NCBI RefSeq assembly: GCF_944327235.1
Contig: NZ_CALVHE010000011.1
Coordinates: forward strand, 1 to 44,838
Direction of reading: 5' to 3'
Length of the DNA: 44,838 bases
DNA from: an uncultured Desulfovibrio sp.
GTDB lineage: Bacteria > Desulfobacterota > Desulfovibrionia > Desulfovibrionales > Desulfovibrionaceae
Of this stretch, positions 16,890 to 24,563 are shown one piece after another. The translations under genes and the position numbers were made by a program. Within the stretch, counting starts at the first letter, position 1, and every line of letters starts with the position of its first letter. Below the pieces are notes generated by a model. That model was not told the DNA's origin. It saw nothing but the letters and a program-made list of their open reading frames with translations, and searched no databases.

Positions 16890-17792
16890 ATGTCTCACAT
16901 CCAGCGTTTCCCCAGTTTCCTTGTCCTGCTGCTTGCCTTCTGGCTCGTCAGCCTGTCCCCCGCCGTCCAGGCCGCGACGGGGCCGCGCGAGGGCCTGCTC
17001 ATCGTGGCTTTCGGCACCAGCGTGCCCGAAGCCGTCCCTGCCCTCAAAGCCCTTGATGCCGATTTTCGGGCGGCTTTCCCGGACGCCGCCGTGGAGTGGG
17101 CCTACACTTCCCAGATCATCCGCAAGAAACTGGCCGCGCGGGGAACGCCCGTGGGCGGCATCAGTGAAGGGCTGGCGGCGCTGGCCCGCAAGGGCGTGAA
17201 GGTCGTTCGCGTCCAGTCCCTGCACGTCATGGCCGGGGAAGAGTTCGGCGCGCTGGAGCGGGCCGTCTTGCTGGATGTCAAGGCGCATCCCGGCCGTTTC
17301 GAGGCCGTCTATCTGGGGCGGCCCCTGCTGGAGTCCCGGCAGGACGCCCGCGAAGTGGCGGCCGCCGTGCTGGAGAGCTGCGGCGGACGCAAGGCCGGGG
17401 AAGGACTCGTGCTCATGGGGCACGGACAGGCGCACGGCCGGGCGGATCTGGTCTTTGAAGGCATCCGCCGTATCCTTGCCGAGGCGGACGGCCTGACGTT
17501 CATGGCCTCGGTGGAAGGCTCGCGCACCTTCGAAGAACTTGTGGAGGAGCTTGCCGCGCACAAGCTGCGGACGCTCTGGCTGCAACCCTTCATGGTCGTG
17601 GCCGGTGACCATGCCCGCAACGACCTTGCGGGCGAAGAGCCGGACAGCTGGGCCTCCCGGCTGCGTGGAAAGGGCTTTCAGGTAAAGACCAACCTGCTGG
17701 GCCTCGGGGAGATCGCCGGTGTCCGGGCGGTGTTCATCCGTCATGCCCGCGAAACGACGGACGACCTGACGCGGGAACCGGTCAAGCCGTAG
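16890..17792 (+). CDS. cbiK: Sirohydrochlorin cobaltochelatase CbiK, exported (CbiK-P type)
   Basis: Inserts Co2+ into sirohydrochlorin early in anaerobic cobalamin synthesis. The 300 residues begin with a signal peptide (FLVLLLAFWLVSLSPAVQA, cleavage near residue 29), so the mature enzyme should be periplasmic, like the CbiK-P form known from Desulfovibrio vulgaris. Family features are LLIVAFGTSVPEA, VQSLHVMAGEEF, LMGHGQAHGRADL and LQPFMVVAGDHARNDLAG, which carry the metal-site His and Glu residues. GAGGAGG precedes the start. Control by B12 is expected from the riboswitch. The periplasmic site is odd for a cobalamin step, because the substrate is made in the cytoplasm; a haem or metal handling role has been discussed for this form. 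Confidence 0.93.
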   Translation: MSHIQRFPSFLVLLLAFWLVSLSPAVQAATGPREGLLIVAFGTSVPEAVPALKALDADFRAAFPDAAVEWAYTSQIIRKKLAARGTPVGGISEGLAALARKGVKVVRVQSLHVMAGEEFGALERAVLLDVKAHPGRFEAVYLGRPLLESRQDAREVAAAVLESCGGRKAGEGLVLMGHGQAHGRADLVFEGIRRILAEADGLTFMASVEGSRTFEELVEELAAHKLRTLWLQPFMVVAGDHARNDLAGEEPDSWASRLRGKGFQVKTNLLGLGEIAGVRAVFIRHARETTDDLTREPVKP

Positions 17793-17809
17793 CCCCCGTT
17801 TGGTTTTGG

Positions 17810-17950
17810 GAGCGCTTCGCCCCAAAAAGGCAAAACGCGAGGCGGCAGCACAGCGTCGCCCGGCCCAGCGTGAGCGGAAAGACCGTGTTTTTCCGCGAAA
17901 CGACAGGCCGCATGGCTTGGAAAGCTTCGCGCCTCAAACGGAAAATGCTC
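17810..17950 (+). repeat. Family B MITE-like repeat, copy 5
   Basis: GAGCGCTTCGCC at the left, core GTTTTTCCGCGAAACGACAG, GGAAAATGCTC at the right. No TA is seen at the left border, so the flanks have changed. Confidence 0.82.
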
Positions 17951-17955
17951 GATAA

Positions 17956-18000
17956 ACGGACGGTCCTTGCCGGAGCGCATGGGGGCCGTCCGCTTCTTTT
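17956..18000 (+). terminator. Probable terminator after cbiK
   Basis: CGGACGG (17957-17963) pairs with CCGTCCG (17986-17992), followed by CTTCTTTT. Confidence 0.55.
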
Positions 18001-18016
18001 CGGCGGCAGATACGGC

Positions 18017-18046
18017 TGGACAGGGTCGGGAAAGCGAAGCTATAGA
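18017..18046 (+). promoter_or_regulatory. Possible sigma-70 promoter of the phosphoramidate operon
   Basis: TGGACA, 18 bp, TATAGA, about 85 bp upstream of the first gene. Five of six and four of six positions match consensus. Confidence 0.5.
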
Positions 18047-18130
18047 CAGGTGTATCCGTTCGCGCGGGCTCCGATGCCCGCCCGATGCCCGCGATGACCC
18101 GCAAGATCTTCGATGCCGGTTGGGGAAGTT

Positions 18131-18796
18131 ATGCCACATGCCCGTCGTATAGGCGTGACCATGCGCGTGGTGCGTTCCGATCATGGCGAGACGCGCGATG
18201 CTCTGGCGCGGGACTGGCCAGTCCTTTTCGATCGCCTTGGACGCCTCGGCGGTCATGCGCCGGACTGGCTCATGCTGCCCAATACGGGAGGGGATTGCGT
18301 GGAGCTTGCCCGGCGGCAGGGCGTCCGGGGGCTGCTGCTGACCGGCGGCGACGATCTGGGCGCCACGCCCGACAGGGACGAGACGGAAACGGCTCTGCTC
18401 CGCTGGGCCGAGCGGGAAGGGCTGCCGGTACTGGGCGTCTGCCGGGGAGCGCAACTGCTGGCCTGTCAGGCGGGCGCGCGACTCGTTCCCCTGGCACCGG
18501 AGCGGCATGTGGCGACACGGCATGACATCGTCTGGCGGTCGGTCGAGGCCGGTCCCGCCGGACTGCCGCCCGCCGGGCGGAGGGGGGAGGTCAATTCCTA
18601 CCACGCCTGGGGGCTGGAAGCCGCTCATCTGCCCGCCTGTCTGGCCCCTCTGGCCGTTTGTCCGGAGGACGGCAGCGTGGAGGCTTTTGTCCATACCCGC
18701 CTGCCGTGGCGGGGCATCCTCTGGCATCCTGAACGCGAACCGCAGCCGGCTGCCTGCGATCTGCCCCTGTTGCAGGCCCTTTTCACCATCAACTGA
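18131..18796 (+). CDS. Class I glutamine amidotransferase-like hydrolase, candidate gamma-glutamyl-CDP-amidate hydrolase (Cj1417-like)
   Basis: A 221-residue peptidase C26/GATase1-type hydrolase. The triad is visible: Cys104 in GVCRGAQLL, and His199 and Glu201 in WHPERE. On its own it would be annotated as gamma-glutamyl-GABA hydrolase-like. Its place at the head of a set matching C. jejuni Cj1415-Cj1420 makes the Cj1417 reaction much more likely: hydrolysis of CDP-L-glutamine to cytidine diphosphoramidate and glutamate. ATG at 18131 is chosen because TTGGGGAAG lies just upstream; 18113 is an alternative. It is 15 bp upstream of the kinase gene. The family is secure; the specific substrate is inferred from context. 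Confidence 0.82.
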   Translation: MPHARRIGVTMRVVRSDHGETRDALARDWPVLFDRLGRLGGHAPDWLMLPNTGGDCVELARRQGVRGLLLTGGDDLGATPDRDETETALLRWAEREGLPVLGVCRGAQLLACQAGARLVPLAPERHVATRHDIVWRSVEAGPAGLPPAGRRGEVNSYHAWGLEAAHLPACLAPLAVCPEDGSVEAFVHTRLPWRGILWHPEREPQPAACDLPLLQALFTIN

Positions 18797-18811
18797 CATG
18801 CGTCGCACGCC

Positions 18812-21220
18812 ATGACCTCGTCTCCCGCAGCTCCTCCGACGCCCGGCACCAAGGCGGAAACGCTGGCCCTGCTGTATGGGCATGATTTCCCGGTACCTCC
18901 GCTGCTGTTCTTTACCCGCGCCCGCTGGTTTGCCGAACCGGAAGCCGTGCTTGACGGGATCAGGGAGCGTTTCCCCGCCACGTCACTGGCGGTGCGGTCC
19001 TCGGCCTGCGGGGAGGACAGCGGTACGCAATCCCTTGCGGGCGCATTCGACAGCGTGCTGCATGTACCTTCACAGGACGTTGCGGGCTTGCGGAGCGCCA
19101 TCGGCAAGGTGGTCTCCCGCTATGCGCACGACGAGGATCAGGTGCTCGTCCAGCCCATGATCCCTCATGTGGCCATGAGCGGGGTGGTCATGACCCGTAC
19201 GCTGGATGACGGCTCCCCGTACTATGTCATCAACTATGACGATGTCTCCGGCCGTACGGACACCATCACCAGCGGCAGCGGCGTCAGCAAGACGGTCTAT
19301 GTCTATCGGGGGGCAAGGGCGGAATATTTCGATTCGCCGCGCCTGCGCGCCGTGCTGGAGCTGGTGCGGCGTCTGGAGGACTTCTTTGCCGGTCTGCCGC
19401 TGGACGTGGAGTTCGTGGTGGACACGCGGGCCGTGGTGCACCTGCTCCAGGCCCGGCCCATCGCCGCGGCGCGACACTGGCGCGCTCAGGTGGCGGAGGC
19501 GGTCTCCCGCCATATCCGCCATGTGGAGACCTACGCCCGCGACATCATGGCCCGGCGTCCGGGACTGGCGGGCAGCCGGAGTATGCTCGGCGTCATGCCG
19601 GACTGGAACCCGGCGGAGATCATCGGCATCACGCCGCGTCCGCTGGCCATGAGCCTTTACCGGGACATCATCACCCGGCAGGTCTGGCGTCTGGCCCGCC
19701 GTCAGATGGGCTACCGGGCCCTGCCGCCGGTGGAACTCATGCTCTCTCTCGCCGGACGGCCCTATATCGACGTGCGCGCGAGCTTCAATTCCTTCCTGCC
19801 GGACGGCATCCCCGAACCGGCGGCCGAGCGTCTGGTGGACGCCTGGACGGATCGCCTCGACGCGCATCCGGAGCTGCACGACAAGATCGAGTTCGCCATC
19901 GTTCCCACCGTGCTGGACTTCGACTTTGACGAGACGTTCCGCGAGCGTTACCCGGAAACGCTCTCCGTCACGGAGCGTCTGACCTACAAGGCCGCCCTGC
20001 GCCGCCTCACCAACCGTGCCCTGCGGCCCGCCGGACAGACGCCCGCCCCCGGCAGTCTGGAAAAAGCCCTGCGGGACGCCTGCGAGCTGGAGGCGCGCCA
20101 GCGGGGCATCATGCTCTCCGCCACGCCGTCGGGGACGCCGTTCTCGCTGGCGGCTTCGCTCATCTCCCTGCTGGAGGAATGCAAGGAATGGGGCACGCTG
20201 CCCTTTTCCGTGGCCGCCCGCCATGCCTTCATGGCGGAAAGCCTGCTGCGTTCGGCCGTCCGCCGCGAGGCCCTGAGCGAAGAGCGGCTGGCCGCCTTCA
20301 AGCGGACCATCCGCACGGTCTCCGGCGAGCTTTCGCACGATTTTGCCGAGGCGGTGCGCCAGCCCGAACGGCGTCCGGCCTTCATGGCGCGCTACGGCCA
20401 TCTGCGGCCCGGTACCTATGACATCCTGACTCCCTGCTACGCCCGGCGCGATCTCTTTGCCGGGGCGGCGCAGTCGCCCGAACCGCCGCAACCCGAGGGC
20501 TTTGTGCTGACGCCCGCCGAACACGAGGCCCTGAGCCTGCTGCTGGACGAAGCCGGACTGGATTGTACGCCCGACCGTCTGCTGGACTATGCCCGTCAGG
20601 CCATCGCGGGACGCGAGCGCATCAAGTTCATTTTTTCGCGCCACGTCTCCGCCGTCCTGGAGACCATCGCCGCCTGGGGCGAACGGCTGGATCTCGACCG
20701 CGAAGCCTGCGCCATGCTGCCGCTGGATGTCATCACCGGCAGTCTGCACGCGCCCTTGCCGGACGAGGCCCGACCCTACTATCTTTCCGTCATCGCGGAA
20801 CAGCGTCGCCAGCATGAACTGGCCCGTTCGCTGCGCCTCGCGCCCCTCATCCGTTCGGAGCGGGATGTCTATGTGGCGGCCCAGCAGCGCAGCGAGCCCA
20901 ATTTCATCACCCGCAGCCGCGTGGAAGCGCCGGTAACGGTGCTGGACGGCGGCGAGGCCGGGGCCGGAGCGCTGGAAGGGCACATCGTCTGCATCGAAAG
21001 CGCCGATCCCGGCTACGACTGGCTGTTCACCCGCAACATCGCGGGCCTCGTCACCTGCTACGGCGGGGCCAATTCTCATATGGCCATCCGCTGCGCGGAA
21101 TACGGCCTGCCCGCCGCCATCGGTTGCGGCGGCATCCTCTATGAGCGTGCGGGCAAGGCCCGTCTGCTGTTGCTGGATTGCGCCGGAAAACGTATAACCC
21201 CCCTGCATACCGAGGTATGA
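18812..21220 (+). CDS. PEP-synthase-like phosphotransferase, candidate L-glutamine kinase (Cj1418-like)
   Basis: An 802-residue protein with PPDK/PEP-synthase architecture: an N-terminal ATP-grasp domain (about 25-225: LAVRSSACGEDSGTQSLAGAF, VLVQPMIPHVAMSGVVMTR, LDVEFVVD, LLQARPI), a long central domain with no match to pyruvate or PEP-binding domains that I can see, and a C-terminal swivelling phosphohistidine domain. The predicted phospho-accepting His756 is in GGANSHMAIRCAEYG. It lacks the TIM-barrel PEP/pyruvate domain of true PEP synthase. In Cj1418 this layout phosphorylates the amide nitrogen of L-glutamine, giving AMP and phosphate from ATP, the first step of phosphoramidate synthesis. 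Neighbouring genes match the following steps. Rifampicin phosphotransferase is an alternative with the same layout, but the neighbours argue against it. Confidence 0.82.
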   Translation: MTSSPAAPPTPGTKAETLALLYGHDFPVPPLLFFTRARWFAEPEAVLDGIRERFPATSLAVRSSACGEDSGTQSLAGAFDSVLHVPSQDVAGLRSAIGKVVSRYAHDEDQVLVQPMIPHVAMSGVVMTRTLDDGSPYYVINYDDVSGRTDTITSGSGVSKTVYVYRGARAEYFDSPRLRAVLELVRRLEDFFAGLPLDVEFVVDTRAVVHLLQARPIAAARHWRAQVAEAVSRHIRHVETYARDIMARRPGLAGSRSMLGVMPDWNPAEIIGITPRPLAMSLYRDIITRQVWRLARRQMGYRALPPVELMLSLAGRPYIDVRASFNSFLPDGIPEPAAERLVDAWTDRLDAHPELHDKIEFAIVPTVLDFDFDETFRERYPETLSVTERLTYKAALRRLTNRALRPAGQTPAPGSLEKALRDACELEARQRGIMLSATPSGTPFSLAASLISLLEECKEWGTLPFSVAARHAFMAESLLRSAVRREALSEERLAAFKRTIRTVSGELSHDFAEAVRQPERRPAFMARYGHLRPGTYDILTPCYARRDLFAGAAQSPEPPQPEGFVLTPAEHEALSLLLDEAGLDCTPDRLLDYARQAIAGRERIKFIFSRHVSAVLETIAAWGERLDLDREACAMLPLDVITGSLHAPLPDEARPYYLSVIAEQRRQHELARSLRLAPLIRSERDVYVAAQQRSEPNFITRSRVEAPVTVLDGGEAGAGALEGHIVCIESADPGYDWLFTRNIAGLVTCYGGANSHMAIRCAEYGLPAAIGCGGILYERAGKARLLLLDCAGKRITPLHTEV

Positions 21221-22009
21221 ATGGACGCGCTGATCCTTGCCGCCGGGCGTGGTTCCCGGCTGCGCGAACTGACCGACGACAGGCCCAAGTGTCTGGTCCC
21301 CCTTGCGGGCAAGCCCCTTCTGCGCTGGCAATATGACGCCTTGCGGGCCGCCGGAGCGAAGGATGTGCTGGTGGTGCGTGGTTATCTGGCGGAGCGCCTT
21401 GTGCCGGAGGCCGCCGGGCTGCCGTCCGGCGCCTTTGCCACGGTGGACAATCCGCGCTGGGCACGATGCAACATGCTGGCCTCCCTGCTCTGTGCCGGCC
21501 CGTGGCTGGAGGCGGCCTTTGCCGACGGCGAGACGGAAGTGGTCGTCAGCTATGCGGACATCGTCTATCCGGCGGAGCATGTGCGCGCCCTGTGCGCCGG
21601 GGGCGGCGATCATGCCGTGTCCCTCACCTACGATACACGGTGGGAAGCGCTCTGGCGCATCCGATTTGCCGATCCCTTGTCGGATGCCGAAAGCTTTGCC
21701 TGCCGTGACGGCCTGCTGTGCGACATCGGACGCAAGCCGTGCGGCATGGACGACATCCACGGGCAGTATATGGGGCTTTTGCGCCTGACGCCGCAGGGCT
21801 GGCAGACCGTTTCCGCCGTCTGCCGGGAGCTTGGCGACGCGGTGGATCGCACCGATATGACGAGTTTCCTTCGCCTGCTCCTGAGCCGCCGGATACCTGT
21901 GGCGGCCGTTCCCGTGGAGGGGCGCTGGTGCGAGGTGGACGATCAGGACGATCTGCGCGCCTACGAGAGCCGCCTTGCGCAGGGCGGCTGGGATCATGAC
22001 TGGCGATGA
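21221..22009 (+). CDS. Sugar-nucleotidyltransferase fold, candidate CTP:phosphoglutamine cytidylyltransferase (Cj1416-like)
   Basis: A 262-residue single-domain nucleotidyltransferase. The nucleotide-binding signature is LAAGRGSRLRELTDDRPKCL near the N-terminus, with PLAGKPLLRWQYDAL following, VVSYADIVYP as the metal-binding Asp region, and EVDDQDDL near the C-terminus. This is the LicC/Cj1416 type rather than a hexapeptide-repeat GlmU type. In the proposed pathway it joins CTP and phosphoglutamine to give CDP-glutamine and pyrophosphate. Its ATG directly follows the TGA of the kinase gene (zero spacing), so translation is coupled. Choline-phosphate or aminoethylphosphonate cytidylyltransferase are alternatives if seen in isolation. 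Confidence 0.82.
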   Translation: MDALILAAGRGSRLRELTDDRPKCLVPLAGKPLLRWQYDALRAAGAKDVLVVRGYLAERLVPEAAGLPSGAFATVDNPRWARCNMLASLLCAGPWLEAAFADGETEVVVSYADIVYPAEHVRALCAGGGDHAVSLTYDTRWEALWRIRFADPLSDAESFACRDGLLCDIGRKPCGMDDIHGQYMGLLRLTPQGWQTVSAVCRELGDAVDRTDMTSFLRLLLSRRIPVAAVPVEGRWCEVDDQDDLRAYESRLAQGGWDHDWR

Positions 22010-22077
22010 GGAGGCGCGGCCTTGGGCCGTGCGCGCATAAAGCTTTCCCGAAATGGGGACACCCGGAGGTATCCCGC

Positions 22078-22839
22078 ATGAAACACGGTGACTTTACGGC
22101 GCTGGCGGAAAAGTACGCCTGCTACCGCCCCGGCTATGCGCCCATGATCGCTGAGGTATTCGTCCGCCTGAGCGGACAGCCGCGACCGCGCTGCGTGGAC
22201 GCCGGCGCGGGGACAGGCATATGGTCCCGGCAACTGGCGGCCGTCGGGGCGCAAGTGGACGCGGTGGAACCCAATGCCGCCATGCGCGAGGCCGGACAGA
22301 AGCAGAACGGGCCGTACGCCATCCGCTGGCACGAAGACTCCGCCGAAGCTTCCGGCCTGGAAGGCGGCGTTTTCGATCTTGCCTGCATGGCGTCGTCCTT
22401 CCACTGGCCGGATTTTGACGCCGCCGTGAGGGAGTTCCATCGCCTGCTCAAACCGGGTGGTCACTTCATGGCGCTCTGGAACACCCGTTATTATGAATCC
22501 AATCCGCTGCTGGTGGAGATCGAGGAGCATCTGCGCAGCCTTGCGCCCGACATGCAACGGGTCTCATCCGGCCGCTCGGCCTTCTGCAACCAGCTGACGG
22601 AGCGCCTTGCCGCCTGCCGCGAGTTCGATGAGGTCATCTATCTTGAAGGCCGCCACATCGAGCACCAGAGCCCCGAGCGCTATCTGGGCCTGTGGGAATC
22701 CGTCAATGACGTGCGCGTGCAGCTCGGTGAAGAGAAGTTCGCCGCCTTCCTTGCCTATATCCGGGAAAAGACGGCGGATCTCCATGATATCGAAGCCGAA
22801 TACCTGACGCGGGCCTGGATCGCCCGCCGGGCGAATTGA
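22078..22839 (+). CDS. Class I SAM-dependent methyltransferase (Cj1419/Cj1420-like), first of two
   Basis: 253 residues. SAM-binding motif I is VDAGAGTGIWSRQL, with the acidic end of strand 2 in VDAVEPNAAM, motif II region FDLACMASSFHWPD and post-motif LLKPGGHFMALWN. ATG at 22078 follows GGAGGT at seven bases; the in-frame start at 22006 is rejected. It shares the FxxLAxxYxxxRPxYAP opening and the C-terminal EYLTRAWIARR ending with the next gene, so the two are paralogues. Two such genes are also present in the C. jejuni MeOPN locus, where they are presumed to methylate the phosphoramidate. Substrate not shown by sequence. Confidence 0.85.
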   Translation: MKHGDFTALAEKYACYRPGYAPMIAEVFVRLSGQPRPRCVDAGAGTGIWSRQLAAVGAQVDAVEPNAAMREAGQKQNGPYAIRWHEDSAEASGLEGGVFDLACMASSFHWPDFDAAVREFHRLLKPGGHFMALWNTRYYESNPLLVEIEEHLRSLAPDMQRVSSGRSAFCNQLTERLAACREFDEVIYLEGRHIEHQSPERYLGLWESVNDVRVQLGEEKFAAFLAYIREKTADLHDIEAEYLTRAWIARRAN

Positions 22840-22913
22840 AGAGCATCTAGCCAAAAAAAGGGGGACGCTTCGTCGGACACGGGAGCGCATGTCCCCGCAT
22901 ATCGGAGGGATCC

Positions 22914-23666
22914 ATGAAGACAGCCTGGGATTATACCACGCTGGCCCAAAGCTATCTCAAGCGTCCGGACTATGCCCCGTCCGCTCTGGAGGACATCTTC
23001 CGCATCGCCGGGCTGCGGGCGGACGATCTTGTCTGCGACATCGGCGCGGGCGTCGCGCATCTCACGCTCCCGCTCGTCCGTTTCGGCTGTCGGGTGGATG
23101 CCGTGGAGCCCAACGACGCCATGCGGGCGCTGGGGACGCGGCGTACGGCGGACTTCCCCGCGGTGAGCTGGTACGAAGGCACGGGCGAACATACCGGACG
23201 GCCGGGGGGGATATATGACTTCGTCTCCTTCGGTTCCTCCTTCAACGTCTGCGACCGGGCCGCCGCCCTTGCCGAGACCCACCGCCTGCTCAAGCCCGGC
23301 AAGTGGTTCGTCTGCCTCTGGAACCACAGGGATCTGCGGGATCCCGTCCAGCAGGGCATCGAGGACATCATCAGGCAGGCCATCCCCGAATACGGCTACG
23401 GCACGCGCCGCGAGGATCAGACCGAGGTCATCCGCGCTTCCGGCCTGTTCACGGACATCACTCCCGTGCAGGGCGAGGTGGAACATGCCCAGAGCCCGGC
23501 GGAGATCGTGGAGGCATGGCGCTCCCATTCCACGCTGCACCGGCAGGCGGGCGACAAGTTCGCGACCATCATAGACCGGATCGAGCGTTATCTTGCCGGG
23601 CTCGGCCGGGAGAGCATCGCCATCCCCTATACGACGCGGGCCTGGCTTGCCCGTCGCGTGGACTGA
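22914..23666 (+). CDS. Class I SAM-dependent methyltransferase (Cj1419/Cj1420-like), second of two
   Basis: 250 residues, paralogous to the preceding gene. Motif I is VCDIGAGVAHLTLPL, followed by VDAVEPNDAMRALG, YDFVSFGSSFNVCD and HRLLKPGKWFVCLWN. The C-terminus PYTTRAWLARRVD parallels its neighbour's. Motif I here has a Val where the first copy has Thr-Gly (GAGVAH versus GAGTGI), a less standard SAM loop, so the two may differ in activity or form a heteromer. GGAGG lies before the start. The following kinase gene begins two bases after the stop. Confidence 0.85.
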   Translation: MKTAWDYTTLAQSYLKRPDYAPSALEDIFRIAGLRADDLVCDIGAGVAHLTLPLVRFGCRVDAVEPNDAMRALGTRRTADFPAVSWYEGTGEHTGRPGGIYDFVSFGSSFNVCDRAAALAETHRLLKPGKWFVCLWNHRDLRDPVQQGIEDIIRQAIPEYGYGTRREDQTEVIRASGLFTDITPVQGEVEHAQSPAEIVEAWRSHSTLHRQAGDKFATIIDRIERYLAGLGRESIAIPYTTRAWLARRVD

Positions 23667-23668
23667 GT

Positions 23669-24190
23669 ATGGACAGGGGCGCGCAGACAGGGCGCGTTTT
23701 CTGGATCACCGGCCTCTCCGGCGCGGGCAAGAGCACGCTGGCCCGCGCCCTGCAGGCCCGGCTGCCGCAGTCCATCCTGCTGGACGGCGACGAGCTGCGC
23801 GCCGTGCTGGGCGTGACGGCTTCCGGCTTCGACCGGGAGAGCCGTCTTGAGCTGGCCCGCACTTATGCCCGTTTCTGCAAGTTGCTGGCCGGACAGGGCC
23901 ATACCGTCATCATGGCCACCATTTCCCTGTTCCATGAGATCCACGAATGGAACAGGGAAAACCTGCCCGGCTATCGGGAGATCTTCCTGGATGTGCCGGA
24001 GGAGGTCCGCCGCCAGCGGGACCCCAAGGGGCTGTATGCGGCGGCGCGTAACGGCAGCGTGCGTCAGATGGCCGGAGCGGAGACCCCGGTGGATCTGCCG
24101 CTGTCCCCGCATCTGGTGCTGCCCACGGCACGTCTTTCCCTGGACGACTGCGTGGAGGCCGTCCTCCGTCTGACGGAGGGGCAGGTCTAG
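23669..24190 (+). CDS. APS-kinase-like P-loop kinase, candidate cytidine diphosphoramidate kinase (Cj1415-like)
   Basis: 173 residues with the APS kinase (CysC) fold: Walker A FWITGLSGAGKSTLARAL, DGDELRAVLG, the second-strand motif VIMATISLFHEI, and RDPKGLYAAARNGSVRQMAG, which is the CysC lid signature. A sulfate-activating role would normally be accompanied by sulfate adenylyltransferase, which is absent. Next to Cj1416-1418-like genes, phosphorylation of the 3'-hydroxyl of CDP-phosphoramidate is the better reading. It starts at ATG 23669, coupled to the upstream stop (TGAGTATG), and ends the operon. Its stop TAG lies in the CTAG end of a family A repeat. Confidence 0.82.
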   Translation: MDRGAQTGRVFWITGLSGAGKSTLARALQARLPQSILLDGDELRAVLGVTASGFDRESRLELARTYARFCKLLAGQGHTVIMATISLFHEIHEWNRENLPGYREIFLDVPEEVRRQRDPKGLYAAARNGSVRQMAGAETPVDLPLSPHLVLPTARLSLDDCVEAVLRLTEGQV

Positions 24191-24480
24191 CGCCTGTTAA
24201 CACTATTCGTTGCCTGTTTGAGGGGAAGGGGAATCCCTCGCTCTGCTGTCGATGCCTGTAAGGCTCCTTTGTCGCCTAACAGGCACGGCCCTGCGGGCCG
24301 CCTTTCGGTCGCGCTCTGCTGTCGATGCCCGTAGCTTCCTGCGTCGCAACGGGCACGGCCCTGCGGGCCGCCCGTTGGGGCGCTGCCAGCGCGGGAGCGG
24401 GTTTCCCATCCCCAGCGAGCTTTTACCGAGGGAAGAGCCGGAGACACGAGGCGCCCTCGCCCCCAAAGCAGACGGAGCGA
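24187..24480 (-). repeat. Family A intergenic repeat, copy 3, with internal tandem duplication
   Basis: Reverse orientation. It begins CTAGCGCCTGTTAACAC at 24187 and contains two tandem copies (period 73 bp, at 24241 and 24314) of the hairpin module TGCTGTCGATGCC...GGCACGGCCCTGCGGGCCGCC. The core AGCGAGCTTTTACCG is at about 24407-24421. The inner end is not clear. Confidence 0.8.
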
Positions 24481-24520
24481 AACAGCTGCGGGGCTCTGTC
24501 TCTCGTTGCGTGATGCGTAT

Positions 24521-24550
24521 CGGGCCGCCTGTCGGGGCGGCCCGGTCTTC
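24521..24550. terminator. Hairpin between the converging phosphoramidate operon and EamA gene
   Basis: A nine-base-pair stem CGGGCCGCC-TGTCGG-GGCGGCCCG, followed on the plus strand by GTCTTCTTT. It may stop transcription from the plus strand. Confidence 0.45.
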
Positions 24551-24563
24551 TTTGGGGAACGGC

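Noticed and set aside
15375-17825. An 816-codon minus-strand open frame
   Set aside because: It covers the CoA-ligase gene, the B12 riboswitch and cbiK in antisense, and shows no motifs.
19070-21997. A 975-codon minus-strand open frame
   Set aside because: It is antisense to the glutamine-kinase-like and cytidylyltransferase genes, which have clear motifs. Its composition (GH, AG and HR rich) is typical of GC-rich shadow frames.
23669-24190. Adenylylsulfate kinase for sulfate activation
   Set aside because: No sulfate adenylyltransferase or sulfotransferase gene is nearby, and the flanking genes match the phosphoramidate pathway instead.
24241-24386. CRISPR-like array from the two 73-bp repeats
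   Set aside because: There are only two units, they are direct tandem copies without unique spacers, and they belong to a dispersed repeat family.
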